Positions 45,080-54,710 of a stretch of DNA of 64,000 nt are shown here, in pieces. Made by a program: the position numbers and the translations under genes. Source of the DNA: CAWJMD01 sp963845675 (GTDB lineage Bacteria > Actinomycetota > Actinomycetes > Actinomycetales > CAWJMD01); contig CAWJSX010000001.1 in assembly GCA_963845675.1 (NCBI GenBank), positions 496,001-560,000 of the forward strand, given 5' to 3'. The first letter of the stretch is position 1; the number at the start of each line of letters is the position of its first letter. The notes under the pieces are model-generated. The model ran no database searches and had not been told where the DNA came from. It saw only the letters and a program-made list of their open reading frames with translations.

Positions 45080-47314
45080 GTGGGGGAGCAGGAGCCGCGG
45101 TCACTCGTCGAGCTTCGTCTGCTCGAAGGTCCGAACCTCTACTTCCCGCGGGCAGCGGTCAAGCTGACGCTGGACGCGTCGCGCCTCACCGGATGTCCCG
45201 TGGACGCCGCCGCCGCCGTGGCTGTCAGTCTCGGAATGGGGCGTTCGCGTCCGGGGGAGCCGGGAACCTCTCAGCGTCAGGCGTTCTCGCTGCGTCTGCT
45301 GCGCTCGGCCGCGCGACGCGTTGCCACCCGGGGCGGCTCCACCCGCCTCGCGCTGAGGGCCCGCGCCGGAGCGGAGCACGACCAGCTGGTGCTCGCGTAC
45401 CCGTGGCGCAACGCGGGTCGGGCCGAGGCGCTCGGTCGCGGCATCGCCGAGGTCCTCGACCACTGCGTCGACGCCCCCCGTGACGCCGAGCGGCTGGAGG
45501 CGCTGCTCGCCCGGGTCGGTGACGACGTCAGGTCGGCGCCGCTCGGTCGCGGCCCTGCCGCGGTCCGCCCACGCGTCCCGGTTGTCTCCATCACGGGGAC
45601 CAACGGCAAGACGACGACGACGCGGCTCGTCGCCCACCTCTGCATGGCCGCCGGGTACCGGACCGGCTGGAGCTCAACGGACGGTGTCGTGGTCCAGGGC
45701 GAGATGGTCGAGCCGGGGGACTACTCGGGACCTGCGGGCGGGCGCACCGTCCTCGCCAGCCCCGGCGTCCAGCGCGCCGTGCTCGAGACGGCGCGAGGTG
45801 GCCTGCTGCTCAAGGGGATGGGGATCACGGTCAACGACGTGTCGGTCGTGACGAACGTGAGCGCCGACCACCTCGGCATGCAGGGCATCGACACCCTCGA
45901 CCAGCTGGCCGAGGTCAAGGCCGTCGTCACGAAGGTCACGCGCAGCCGCGGCTGGACGGTGCTGAACGGCGACGACCCGCGCGTGCTGGCGATGCGGGCC
46001 GAGTCCCCGGGCCAGCCCTTCGTGTTCAGCCTCGACGCCGAGTCGCCCGCGCTACGCGAGGCCCTCAACCACGGTGGACGGGCGATCACGGTGATGGACG
46101 GCGCGATCACCGTGCTCACGCCGGGCCGGGACCCTCAGCGGCTCGTCGACGTGGTCGACGTGCCGATGACCCTCTTCGGCCTCAGCGCGCACAACGTCGC
46201 CAACGCGCTGGCGGGCGCCGCCGCTGCGCTCGGCCTGGGGCTCGCGCCCGAGGCGGTCGTCGCGGGCCTGCGAACCTTCCGGCCCGATGCCGAGCTGAAC
46301 CCGGGCCGCATGAACCTGTACACGGTGCCGCTACCGGTGGACGGCCACGGAGAAACCGACGGTGGGCAACGGGGCTCGTGCACGGTCGTCGTCGACCTGG
46401 CCCACAACGAGGCGGGCCTGGAGGCGCTTCTCGCGGTCGCGCGCGGAGTCGTCGCGCCGGGGGCGCGGGTTCTCCTCGGACTGGGGGCCGTCGGCGACCG
46501 CAGTGACGACCTCATCACGAGGCTCGGCGAGGTGGCCGGCATCGGCGCCGACAGGGTCGCCATCGTGCACAAGGACCGCTACCTGCGCGGCACGACGACG
46601 GACGAGCTCGAGGAGAGGTTGCGGCGGGGGCTGGCATCGGTCGGCGTGCACGACCTCCCGAGCTACCCGAGCGAGCTCGAGGGCACGCAGGGGCTGGTCG
46701 CCGAGGCGGGCGACGGCGACGTCGTGGCCCTGATGGTGCACGCCGACCGTCCCGCGGTCGACGGTTGGCTCAGCTCGGTCGGTGCCACGCCCGACGACAG
46801 CCGGGCGGTCCGGGCGAAGGCCGTCGCCGCGCGAGGGCTGCACCTGCTCGAGGACGAGATCGCGGCCGCCCGTGCCCTCGATGCCTCCGAGCGGCTGGCT
46901 GCAGTCCGTTCGCTGGCGGAGCGGCACCCGGGCGACCCTCGACTCGCGTTCGAGCTCGGGGCCGCCCACGACGTGAACGGCTTTGAGGCCGAGTCGGTCC
47001 CGCACTACCGGGTCGCCCTCGCCGGCGGTCTGTTGGAACCGCACCGCACCGGCGCGCGGATCGGGCTCGCGTCGTCGCTGCGTGTCCTCGGCAAGAACGA
47101 GGATGCGCTGGAGGTGCTGGACGAGCTGCTGGCCGAGCGGCCCGCGTCCACCGCCGGAGCGGCCTTCAGGTCGCTGGTGCTGCACAGCCTTGGCCGCCAC
47201 GGCGAGGCGGTCGCCCAGGCGGTGGACGAGCTCACGCGGCACGTGGGTGGCTCCGACGCCGAGGGATACGAGCCGGCGCTCCGGCACTACGCGGCGGAGC
47301 TCCGCGAGGGCTGA
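45080..47314 (+). CDS. CphA-like Mur ligase fused to a C-terminal TPR domain
   Basis: 744 residues, intact, from GTG 45080. The N-terminal 150 residues (LRLLEGPNLYFPRAAVKLTLD, LALRARAGAEHDQLVLAYPWRN) resemble the start of cyanophycin synthetase but no ATP-grasp domain is present. Mur ligase core: K177 in SITGTNGKTTTTRL, LETARGGLLLKGMG, VTNVSADHLGMQGIDTL, LFGLSAHNVANALAGAAAA, VVVDLAHNEAGLEALL. Residues 580-744 form TPR repeats (LAERHPGDPRLAFELGAAHD, YRVALAGGL, LASSLRVLGKNEDALEVLDELL, LVLHSLGRHGEAVAQAV). Such ligases join an amino acid to a carboxylate. The TPR is normally a separate protein, so this fusion is notable. Six bp after inhA, so co-transcribed. Confidence 0.85.
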   Translation: MGEQEPRSLVELRLLEGPNLYFPRAAVKLTLDASRLTGCPVDAAAAVAVSLGMGRSRPGEPGTSQRQAFSLRLLRSAARRVATRGGSTRLALRARAGAEHDQLVLAYPWRNAGRAEALGRGIAEVLDHCVDAPRDAERLEALLARVGDDVRSAPLGRGPAAVRPRVPVVSITGTNGKTTTTRLVAHLCMAAGYRTGWSSTDGVVVQGEMVEPGDYSGPAGGRTVLASPGVQRAVLETARGGLLLKGMGITVNDVSVVTNVSADHLGMQGIDTLDQLAEVKAVVTKVTRSRGWTVLNGDDPRVLAMRAESPGQPFVFSLDAESPALREALNHGGRAITVMDGAITVLTPGRDPQRLVDVVDVPMTLFGLSAHNVANALAGAAAALGLGLAPEAVVAGLRTFRPDAELNPGRMNLYTVPLPVDGHGETDGGQRGSCTVVVDLAHNEAGLEALLAVARGVVAPGARVLLGLGAVGDRSDDLITRLGEVAGIGADRVAIVHKDRYLRGTTTDELEERLRRGLASVGVHDLPSYPSELEGTQGLVAEAGDGDVVALMVHADRPAVDGWLSSVGATPDDSRAVRAKAVAARGLHLLEDEIAAARALDASERLAAVRSLAERHPGDPRLAFELGAAHDVNGFEAESVPHYRVALAGGLLEPHRTGARIGLASSLRVLGKNEDALEVLDELLAERPASTAGAAFRSLVLHSLGRHGEAVAQAVDELTRHVGGSDAEGYEPALRHYAAELREG

Positions 47315-47374
47315 CAGGAAGCACGCTGTCGGCATGCGCCGCGGCCTTCGACGTGGTCACGGTCACGTGCGTCA

Positions 47375-47669
47375 GCCTGTCGCCGTTCAAGCTGGCGTTG
47401 GGGGTTCGCGCCGCCGTTGCATCAAGCAGGGGTTGGTTGAGGTCCGTTGCGGTGATGCTCGCATCCGGGCAACTGCGGATCAGGGCGCGGGTGAGTGCGT
47501 CCGTGCCTGCCGCAGTCTCGAGGATTTCGCTAAGGGCGCCTGCTGCAACAACAGCCGCAAACCTCGTGGACGCTCCCTGAAAGACCATCGGGACGAGCAG
47601 GCGTTCGTAGACGTGAGGGATTGCGCCGACGAAGTGTGCGTCTCCGCTCACATCCCCGGCGTTCACCAT
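47375..47669 (-). pseudogene. Truncated SAM-dependent methyltransferase (N-terminal part only)
   Basis: Reading from ATG 47669 gives DAHFVGAIPHVYERLLVPMVF, SEILETAAGTDALTRALIRSCPDASITATDLNQPLLDATAA, the N-terminal SAM-binding half of a class I methyltransferase (AAGTG-like motif I read as AAGTD). Homology stops near 47375 and the frame then runs antisense into the Mur ligase gene. About 100 of an expected 260 residues remain. Confidence 0.7.
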
Positions 47670-47840
47670 CCCATCAACGGACTCCCGTCTGACTCGGTCG
47701 GGAACACGTCTGTGCGCCCGGAACACAACGGGCTGTGCGCGCATCTCGGATGATCCGGTGCCTTGTCGCGGCGGGGGACGCACGGCGGCCATGTGGGACG
47801 ATCGCGCGGACGAGAACGGACCGAGGGGGCTCGACTGCCG

Positions 47841-48233
47841 ATGCAGATGAGGCTGGAACTGATTCCGATCCCGGTTTCGGACGTGGACCGAGCCATCGCC
47901 TTCTACGCCGACAAGCTCGGCTTCACGAAGGACGTTGACGTGCGGCCCACCGAGGGCGTACGTGTCGTTCAGTTGACACCGGGGGGCTCGAGTTGTTCGG
48001 TCGGTTTCGGGACAGGGCTGGATGTGTACGCGGGAGAACCCGGCAGTCTCCGAGGCGTGCACCTGGTCGTGGAGGACATCACAGCGGCGCGTGCCGAGCT
48101 CGTCCGCCGAGGTGTGGAGATCGGCGAGATCCAAGAATTCGGGGGCGGCGTCAAGGGCGCAGGCTTCTCCGATCCTGACGGAAACACATTCGAGCTGCAG
48201 GAGATGGCGTGGCGCAAGGGCGCGAAGTTCTAG
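47841..48233 (+). CDS. VOC-family (glyoxalase/dioxygenase) protein
   Basis: 130 residues from ATG 47841. Two beta-alpha-beta-beta-beta halves: LELIPIPVSDVDRAIAFYADKLGF and LRGVHLVVEDITAARAELVRRGVEIGEIQEF, with GFSDPDGNTFELQEM near the end. The metal ligands are probably E6 region and E in FELQE. Could be a resistance or lyase enzyme; the substrate cannot be told. It stands between two truncated genes. Confidence 0.88.
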   Translation: MQMRLELIPIPVSDVDRAIAFYADKLGFTKDVDVRPTEGVRVVQLTPGGSSCSVGFGTGLDVYAGEPGSLRGVHLVVEDITAARAELVRRGVEIGEIQEFGGGVKGAGFSDPDGNTFELQEMAWRKGAKF

Positions 48234-48242
48234 GAGCCTGCT

Positions 48243-48525
48243 GACCCCCCTGCCACAGCACGACGGCCAGAGCGAGATAGACCAGGTACATCAGCGTGTT
48301 CGAGACGATGTACGGCAGGTCCAGCGAGACCAGGCCGAGGACGGGGTTGTCGAGCAGCAGCTCGAAGAACCCCGCCGTCGAGTCGGGCGGTGGCCAGACG
48401 GCGTAGGTGCCGATCTGCATGAGCATCATCGCGACACCCGCGAAGGCGCACCACGCCCCCGTGACGACGAGCCCGTGCCACTGCCGTGCGTCGCTCCGTA
48501 CCGTCGCCGCGTCGACGTCGGGCAT
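48243..48525 (-). pseudogene. Truncated membrane protein, start intact
   Basis: A strong start (GGAAGGAG before ATG 48525) leads into MPDVDAATVRSDARQWHGL and three helices (VVTGAWCAFAGVAMMLMQIGTYAV, ELLLDNPVLGLVSLDLPYIV, LMYLVYLALAVVLW), then the reading stops being sensible at about 48243, where it collides with the VOC gene. It appears to be the first third of a larger membrane protein. Confidence 0.55.
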
Positions 48526-48664
48526 GGTGTGACTCCTTCCGCTGCCGGGCGACCTACCGGGACCGGAGCTCGGCCACGGCCGTCGCATGCGCCCTACGCT
48601 GGCGCGGCTCGCTCGCTCCGGCCAGGACCTATGGTCCTCTCGGAATCCGTGCGAGGCTTCGTGC

Positions 48665-49792
48665 ATGAGCACGCCCACCGAGGCGTCGGCTACCTGGGCG
48701 CAGGCGCTGGCTTGGCGGCTGGAGCGGCAGCTGCTCGATCCGGTGGGGTCCGAGTCGGTCGCGGGTGTCGTGCGTCGGCTCAGCGCGGTGCCCTCCATGG
48801 ACGAGTCGCTCGCTGAGCTTGCTGTTCGGACTCGACGTGCGGCGTCGCGTCCAGGCGAGCTCGCGGCGGCTCTGGCCGAAGGGGAGGTGGTCAAGGCATT
48901 CGCGTTCCGCGGGGCGGTGCACTACCTCTCACCTGACGAGGGCGGGATCTATCTGGCCCTCCGGTCGGCCGGCCGGCAGTGGGAGCTGCCGAGTTGGGTG
49001 GAGTGCTACCGGCTGTCTCCGTCGGACTGGCCGGACTTCCGCGCCGCGGTGCGCGCGGCGCTGAGCGACGGACCGCTGACCCTCGACGAGCTCGGCAGAG
49101 CGCTGACGAGGCACCGGGCGTATCGGCACCTCAAGCCGGTCTTCGACGAGGGTGCGGGCACCCTGATCAAGCCGCTGACCTGGCAGGGCGACATGGGCTT
49201 CGGTCCGCTGCGAGATGGACTGCCCACCTTTCAACGCCTCGACGGCAACCCGCGGTGGAGGGGTATCCCCGACCTTGACGACGCGGGCCCGCGCGCCGTC
49301 ACCGCGTACTTCCGGACGTATGGACCGGCAACGTTCGACCACCTTCACTACTGGCTCGGTGAAGGCCTGAGCGCTGGCCGCAGACGGCTCAAGGCCTGGC
49401 TCTCCGAGCTGGGCGACCGGCTGGTCGCGGTCGATGTCGAAGGCACCGTGGCGTACGTCGCGCGCGAAGACGTCGACGCCCTTGAGGCCACGCTCCCATC
49501 GGAGGCGGTGCGGTTCCTCCCCGGACACGACCAGTGGGTGATCGGCCCCGGGACCAAGGACGTCCACGTCACCCCCTCGTCCCGTCGAGACCTCATGACC
49601 CGCAAGGCCAACCCGGTGATCGTCGGCGGGGTCGTGTGCGGGACGTGGGCGCGGAGCGGTGACGAGCTGGTGGTTGCCTGGCTGGACGAGCGACGGCCGC
49701 CCGACGCGGCGATCGAGCGGGAAGCCGGCCGCCTGGCCGACCTGCTCGGCGGCGACCTGCCTGTGCGTCTCACGCCCCGGCCGGCACGCTGA
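48665..49792 (+). CDS. Winged-helix DNA-binding domain protein (HTH_42/AlkX type)
   Basis: 375 residues from ATG 48665. LAWRLERQLLDPVGSESVAGVVRRLSAVPSMDESLAELAVRTR is the typical beginning of the family, then VVKAFAFRGAVHYLSP, RAVRAALSDGPLTLDELGRALTRHRAYRH, TYGPATFDHLHYWLGEGLSAGRRRLKAWL, RFLPGHDQWVIGPGTKD, and PVIVGGVVCGTWARSGDELVVAWLDE. Related YcaQ/AlkZ proteins are DNA glycosylases for crosslinks and bulky adducts; whether this member is an enzyme or a regulator is open. Intact. The next 115 bp hold only a short coding-like remnant. Confidence 0.85.
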   Translation: MSTPTEASATWAQALAWRLERQLLDPVGSESVAGVVRRLSAVPSMDESLAELAVRTRRAASRPGELAAALAEGEVVKAFAFRGAVHYLSPDEGGIYLALRSAGRQWELPSWVECYRLSPSDWPDFRAAVRAALSDGPLTLDELGRALTRHRAYRHLKPVFDEGAGTLIKPLTWQGDMGFGPLRDGLPTFQRLDGNPRWRGIPDLDDAGPRAVTAYFRTYGPATFDHLHYWLGEGLSAGRRRLKAWLSELGDRLVAVDVEGTVAYVAREDVDALEATLPSEAVRFLPGHDQWVIGPGTKDVHVTPSSRRDLMTRKANPVIVGGVVCGTWARSGDELVVAWLDERRPPDAAIEREAGRLADLLGGDLPVRLTPRPAR

Positions 49793-49907
49793 CCGCCGGC
49801 ACTAGGCTGACATCGGGCCATGGCGCGCCCGTGATCGCACCATACGGCCGCGAAGGTGATGTCGAGGCCACCGTGCCGATCATGGAGCGGTACGGGCTGA
49901 CTTCCGG

Positions 49908-50910
49908 CTAGACGGCGCGCGAAGGACCGGGAGTCCGCTGACTCCGCGGAACGCTGCCGAGCACGGCGGAGGCGAGCGTCGAGTCGACGATCATCGAGGT
50001 GAAGGCACCGCTGGCGGCGGCGGCTCGTACGGCGGCTGCGCGCCGTGGACCGTGCGCGAACCCGATCACGTGCTCGGCGGCATGGAGCTGGGGAAGGCCG
50101 ACGGCGATGATCCGGCCGTCGAGCGGGGTCGAGACCACTGCGCCCTGGGCGTCGAGGAAGTTGCCGGAGAACTCGGCCACTGCACCGGCCTGGGCGCACG
50201 CGCGACGGACGTCTGATGGCACCTTCTCCCAGACGGCGGACTCCCCGGCCAGCCATGCCCCGACCGCGACCACCGCGAGATCCAGCGCCTCGGCGTGCGC
50301 GAGGGCATCGGCGACGACGGGTTGTCGGCGCACGTCCTTGGCGGTGGACGGCTGGTCGACGACGAGGGGAGCGTAGAGCGGGTAGGTCTGGACGCCTGCG
50401 CGGCGGTCGAGCTGCATCAGCATCCGGCTGAGGGTCCCGCTGCCGGCGACCTCGAACGCGCCGGTGAGCTGGACCAGTGAGCAGGGTGGGAGCGCTGGGA
50501 GGAAGCGGGCTGCCTGGTCGAGGGTGCGCGACCAGGAGATCCCGACCGTCATGCCCGGGTCGGATCACGTCCCGCATGGCGGTGAGGACCACGGCGCCGA
50601 ACTGCTCGGCGCGCAAGGTGTCGTCCTTGTCGTCGAGCACGACGATGCGAGCGGTGTCGATGCCGAGCGCGTCCGCCAGGGCCTGTTCGCGGGTCGATCG
50701 AGGCAGGCGCGGGTCGTGCACCTCGATGGTGACGACGCCGCTGGCACGCGCCTGATCGAGGAGGCGGGCGACCTGGAACCGGCTGATGCCGAACGCCTTG
50801 GCGATGTCCACCTTGGAGACGTTGTCGAGGTAGTACGCCGTGGCGAGCTCTGCCAGCAGGGCGCGGCGTTGCAGGTCGTCGTCCTCGAGCGCCGCTGTCG
50901 TCAGGCACAC
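49908..50910 (-). CDS. SorC/DeoR-type sugar-responsive regulator
   Basis: About 333 residues from GTG 50910 after GAGGAGG. N-terminal helix-turn-helix (LDNVSKVDIAKAFGISRFQVARLLDQARASG), then the sugar-phosphate binding domain (STREQALADALGIDTARIVVLDD, SLVQLTGAFEVAGSGTLSRMLMQLDRRAG, LDLAVVAVGAW, LPLDGRIIAVGLPQLHAAEHVIGFAHGPRRAAAVRAA). One frame break near 50558. It is divergent from the polyol operon and probably controls it; two matching palindromes lie in the shared promoter space. Confidence 0.88.
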
Positions 50911-50920
50911 GCACCTCCTC

Positions 50921-50932
50921 GCTCACATGAGC
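50921..50932. promoter_or_regulatory. Candidate SorC operator 1, GCTCA-N2-TGAGC
   Basis: GCTCA-CA-TGAGC, a perfect inverted repeat 10 bp upstream of the regulator start, next to its ribosome site. The same arms and spacing recur 111 bp away, before the dehydrogenase gene. Confidence 0.6.
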
Positions 50933-51031
50933 ATAGGCGCCCTTCCGAGCGCGCAGCGCTGGCGTGGCGGGCACCAGCCAGGCGGCCACTGCCGCTTTCC
51001 GGGGTGCCAGCCGTCCGGGAGCATGGACTGC

Positions 51032-51043
51032 GCTCAGATGAGC
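51032..51043. promoter_or_regulatory. Candidate SorC operator 2, GCTCA-N2-TGAGC
   Basis: GCTCA-GA-TGAGC, 81 bp before the mannitol-dehydrogenase-family start. With site 1 it could let one SorC tetramer loop the intergenic region. A further half-site (GCTCA) lies near 51074. Confidence 0.6.
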
Positions 51044-51124
51044 GTGCTTGGTCACGTGTGCGTGCACCGTCCTAGCGCTCACGACAGGCCTGGAGTGCCA
51101 GGCGGAGACGACCAAGGAGGCGTC

Positions 51125-52614
51125 ATGACGATCCGCCCGGTTGAGCACAGCCACGCTCGACGCGGTCAAGGATCGGGGGGTTCCGGTACCCGAGCTACGA
51201 CCGGACGGGACTCGTCACCGGCATCGTGCACCTGGGTGTCGGCGGTTTCCATCGCTCGCACCAGGCGATGGTGGTGGACCGGCTGCTCAGTGCCGGGCAG
51301 GCTCGTGACTTCGCGATCTGCGGGGTCGGGGTGCTCGAGCAGGATCGCCGGATGGCGGCCGTGATGGCGGAGCAGGACGGCCTCTACACCCTCGTCGCCA
51401 AGCACGCCGACGGGTCGCGTGAGGCCCGGGTGATCGGCAGCATCGTCGACTACCTGTTCGCACCCGACGACCCTGACCTGGTGGTGGAGCGGCTGGCGTC
51501 CGCGGACACCAGGATCGTCTCGCTCACGATCTCCGAGGGTGGCTACAACCGCGACCCCGGCTCGAAGCAGTTCTGGCCTCGGACCCCGGGGTGCAGCACG
51601 ACCTGGCGCACCCCGAGTCGCCGCGGACGGCGTTCGGGCTGGTCGTGGCGGGTCTGCGGCGGCGGCGGGACCGCGGGCTGGGACCGTTCACGGTGATGTC
51701 GTGCGACAACCTCGCCGACAACGGGCGGATCGCCCGCGACAGCTTCACCTCCTTCGCCCGCCTGCTCGACCCCGAGCTCGGCGACTGGGTGGCTGAGCAC
51801 GTGCGGTTCCCCAGCTCGATGGTCGACCGGATCACGCCGGTCACCGGCGAGGGCGACCGGGCCGCCACCACGCAGACGCTGGGCGTCGAGGACGCGTGGC
51901 CGGTGGTCGCGGAGCCGTACTTCGCGTGGGCGCTGGAGGACGACTTCGCGGCCGGGCGTCCGCCGTTCGAGGACGCCGGCGTGGAGGTGGTCGCCGACGT
52001 CGGACCGTGGGAGCGGATGAAGCTGCGGCTGGCGAACGGGGGTCACCAGGCGCTGTGCCACGTGGGGGTCCTGGCTGGGTTCGAGTACGCCCACGAGGCC
52101 GCCGCCGATCCCGGGCATCGCGGCGTACCTGACGGCGTACCTCGACGCCGAGGCGGCGCCCACGCTGGAGGACCTGCCCGGCCTGGACGCGTTCAAGGGA
52201 GCGCTGCTCGACCGGTGGCGCAACCCCGCCATCGCGGACACGCTGGACCGCATCCGCACCGACTCCAGTGACCGGCTGCCGGCATGGCTGCTGCCCGTCG
52301 TGGTCGACAACCTGGCCACGGGCGGTCCGGTGCGCGCCTCGGCGCTCGCCTGCGCGGCGTGGGCCCGCGCCTGTGAGGGGACGCGACGACCAGGGGCGGC
52401 CGCTGCCGGTGCTGGACCGGGCCGCGGCCGAGCTGTCCAGCGCTGGCGGCGGATCAGGCCGAGGACCCCACCGCGTTCCTGGCGCAGCGGGGCCTGTTCG
52501 GCGACCTCGTCGACGACGCCGCGCTTCCGTTCGGCCTTCCTCGAGGCCCGCGCGTCGTTGGTCGATGCCGGAGCGCTCGCGACCGTGGCGACGTTCCGCA
52601 GCGGAGCCGAGTGA
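51125..52614 (+). CDS. Mannitol dehydrogenase-family polyol dehydrogenase
   Basis: About 495 residues from ATG 51125 (AAGGAGG upstream). NAD site IVHLGVGGFHRSHQAM, then FTVMSCDNLADNG, DRITPVTGEGD, and the catalytic Lys and Asn/His in KLRLANGGHQAL; C-terminal GLFGDLVDDAAFRSAFLEA. NAD-dependent oxidation of a sugar alcohol to a 2-ketose is the expected reaction; arabitol, mannitol or a related hexitol cannot be told apart here. At least six frame breaks (about 51155, 51190, 51580, 52110, 52385-52440, 52525). The stop overlaps the kinase start. Confidence 0.85.
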
Positions 52615-54080
52615 TGGGACTGATCGCGGGCGTGGACTCGTCCACGCAGTCGACGAAGGTGGTGCTCCACGACGAGGACGACTTCACGGTCGTCGGGCGC
52701 GGCTCCGCGGCACACCCACCCACGTTCCCCCCGGTCAGCGAACAGGACCCCGAAGGGTGGTGGACCGCCTTCGGTCAGGCCCTGTCCGCCGCGCTCGTCG
52801 CCGCCGGGGCAGCCCCCACCGACGTTCGTGCGATCAGTGTCGCCGCCCAGTGCCACGGCCTGGTGGCCCTCGACCGCGACGGCACGGTGGTGCGGCCCGC
52901 CAAGCTGTGGAACGACACCACCTCCGCGCCGCAGATGAGCCGGCTCATCGAGCGGATGCCGGTCGAGCGAGTGGGCGCGGCGGACGGGCTCGGTACCGAC
53001 GGCGGCGTTCACGATCTCGAAGCTGGTCTGGTTGCGTGACAACGAGCCGGAGAACTTCGCCCGCACCGCCACGGTGCTCCTTCCTCACGACTGGCTGACC
53101 TTCCGGTTGACCGGTCGAGACCGTGACCGACCGGTCCGAGGCCAGTGGCACCGGCTACTTCGACGCCGCTCGGAACTGCTACGACCACGAGCTCCTGGCC
53201 CTGGTGGACGCCGACGTGGACTGGGCGCCCATGCTGCCGACGGTGCTTGGGCCCGTCCAGCCCGGCCGGCACGGTATCGCGTGCCGCGGCCGAGACCCTG
53301 GGGCTGCGCCGCGACACCGTCGTCGGGCCGGGCGCCGGTGACCAGCACGCCAGCGCCCTGGGTCTGGGGGCCCGTCCCACGGACGTCGTCTACGTCCTGG
53401 GCACCTCGGGAGTCGTCTTCACCACCAGCGCCACCTCCACCCACGACGCGACCGGCACCGTGGACGGGGTCGCCGACGCGACCGGCGGCTACCTGCCGCT
53501 GGTGTCCACCCTGAACGCCGCGAAGGTCACCGACACGTTCGCCCGCCTGCTCGGCGTGGACCACGACGAGCTCTCCCGGCTCGCGCTCGCAGCCGATCCC
53601 GTCGGCGCCCCGGTCCTTGCCGCCTTCCTCGACGGGGAGCGCAAGCCGAACCTGCCGGCCGCCACCGGCACCCTGGCCGGTCTCACCACCGCCACCACCC
53701 GCGAGCAGGTCGCCCGCGCAGCCGTCGACGGTGTGCTGTTCGGCCTGCTCCGCGGCGCGACCGCGCTCGCAGCGGCCGGGGCGGACACCACGGGTCGCGT
53801 GATCGTGACGGGTGGCGCGTCCAGGTCGCCGGCGTACCGGCAGCTGCTGGCCGACGCCACCGGTGCCGTGGTCCACGTGTCCACCTCGGTCGAGGCGGTG
53901 GCCGACGGTGCCGCGCTGCAGGCGGCCGCCTGCCTCAGCGGTGAGGACGTCCGCGCCGTCCGCGACTCCAGAGCCGCGGCCCTCGTGCCCGACACCGACC
54001 CACGAGCCGGCGGCGCGGCGACCGAGCTGTTCCCCCGCTACCTCGCCGCCGCCGCGTGGCGGGGAGGGGACCGACCGTGA
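52614..54080 (+). CDS. xylB: Xylulokinase-like FGGY carbohydrate kinase
   Basis: About 488 residues from ATG 52614. Phosphate loop MGLIAGVDSSTQSTKVVL, SVAAQCHGLVALD (XylB substrate motif), KLWNDTTSAPQM, PHDWLTFRLTG, SEASGTGYFD, VVGPGAGDQHASALGLG, YVLGTSGVVFTT, VIVTGGASRSPAYRQLLAD. Phosphorylates the ketose produced by the dehydrogenase, typically D-xylulose. Frame breaks near 53005, 53118 and 53275. The gene's stop overlaps the GTG of the next gene (GTGA). Confidence 0.88.
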
Positions 54081-54710
54081 CCCGCACTCTCGCCGCGCAC
54101 GCCGCGGCCCTCGACGTCACCCTGGCCGGCAGCGTCATCGCCGTCCCGCCCGCGCGTCGCCTGGACCATGCCCGCTCGCTGACGGCCACCGGCCACTGGG
54201 TGCACGCCGACCGCATCGAGGGCTCCTTCCGCGGCCAGGCCGGGGTGAGCCTCGAGGAGGTGCACGAGCTCGCGCGCATCCCCGACATCCGACTCGACGT
54301 GCACCTGATGGTCGACGACCTGATGGCCGAGCTGTCCGGCACTCCCCAGCCACGGCATCGCTCGGATGACCGTGCAGAGCGACGGCCGGGACGACCTTGC
54401 CGACCTGGTGCGACGCAGCCGGAGCCACGCTCACGAGGTCTGGCTCGCCGTCCACCATGACGCCATGGGGGCCACGCACCTGCGCAGTCCGGCGCCGACG
54501 GCGTGCTGGTCATGCTGACCCCACCCGGGGCAGCCGGGCCACCACGCCGACCTCGACCGGCTCCCCCTCGTCCGGGCTGCGTGCGATCACGGGTGGCCGG
54601 CCGGCGTCGACGGCGGAGTGACCGACGCCAACCTCGGACACGTCCACGAGTCCGGCGCCCGGTACGCCGTCGTCGGCCGCGCCCTCGTCCCGACGGGCAC
54701 CACCCGATGA
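54077..54710 (+). CDS. Ribulose-phosphate 3-epimerase-family protein (RPE/AlsE-like)
   Basis: About 211 residues from GTG 54077. TIM-barrel features: HWVHADRIEGSFRGQAGVSLEEV (the catalytic Asp of H-x-D kept, but MDG replaced by IEG), IRLDVHLMVDDLMAEL (metal-binding His) and GVDGGVTDANLGHVHESGARYAVVGRALV (second catalytic Asp). It could epimerise ribulose-5-P/xylulose-5-P or a hexulose-6-P such as allulose-6-P. Frame breaks near 54345, 54460-54490, 54530 and 54600. Overlaps the SIS gene by ATGA. Confidence 0.75.

Noticed and set aside
47315..48134. 300-residue minus-strand protein spanning 47.2-48.1 kb
   Set aside because: Only 47375-47669 shows methyltransferase homology; the rest is antisense to the VOC and Mur ligase genes.
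49793..49907. Short plus-strand coding-like stretch ending PIMERYGLTSG
   Set aside because: About 25 codons without a start or recognised family; could be a gene end but not supportable.
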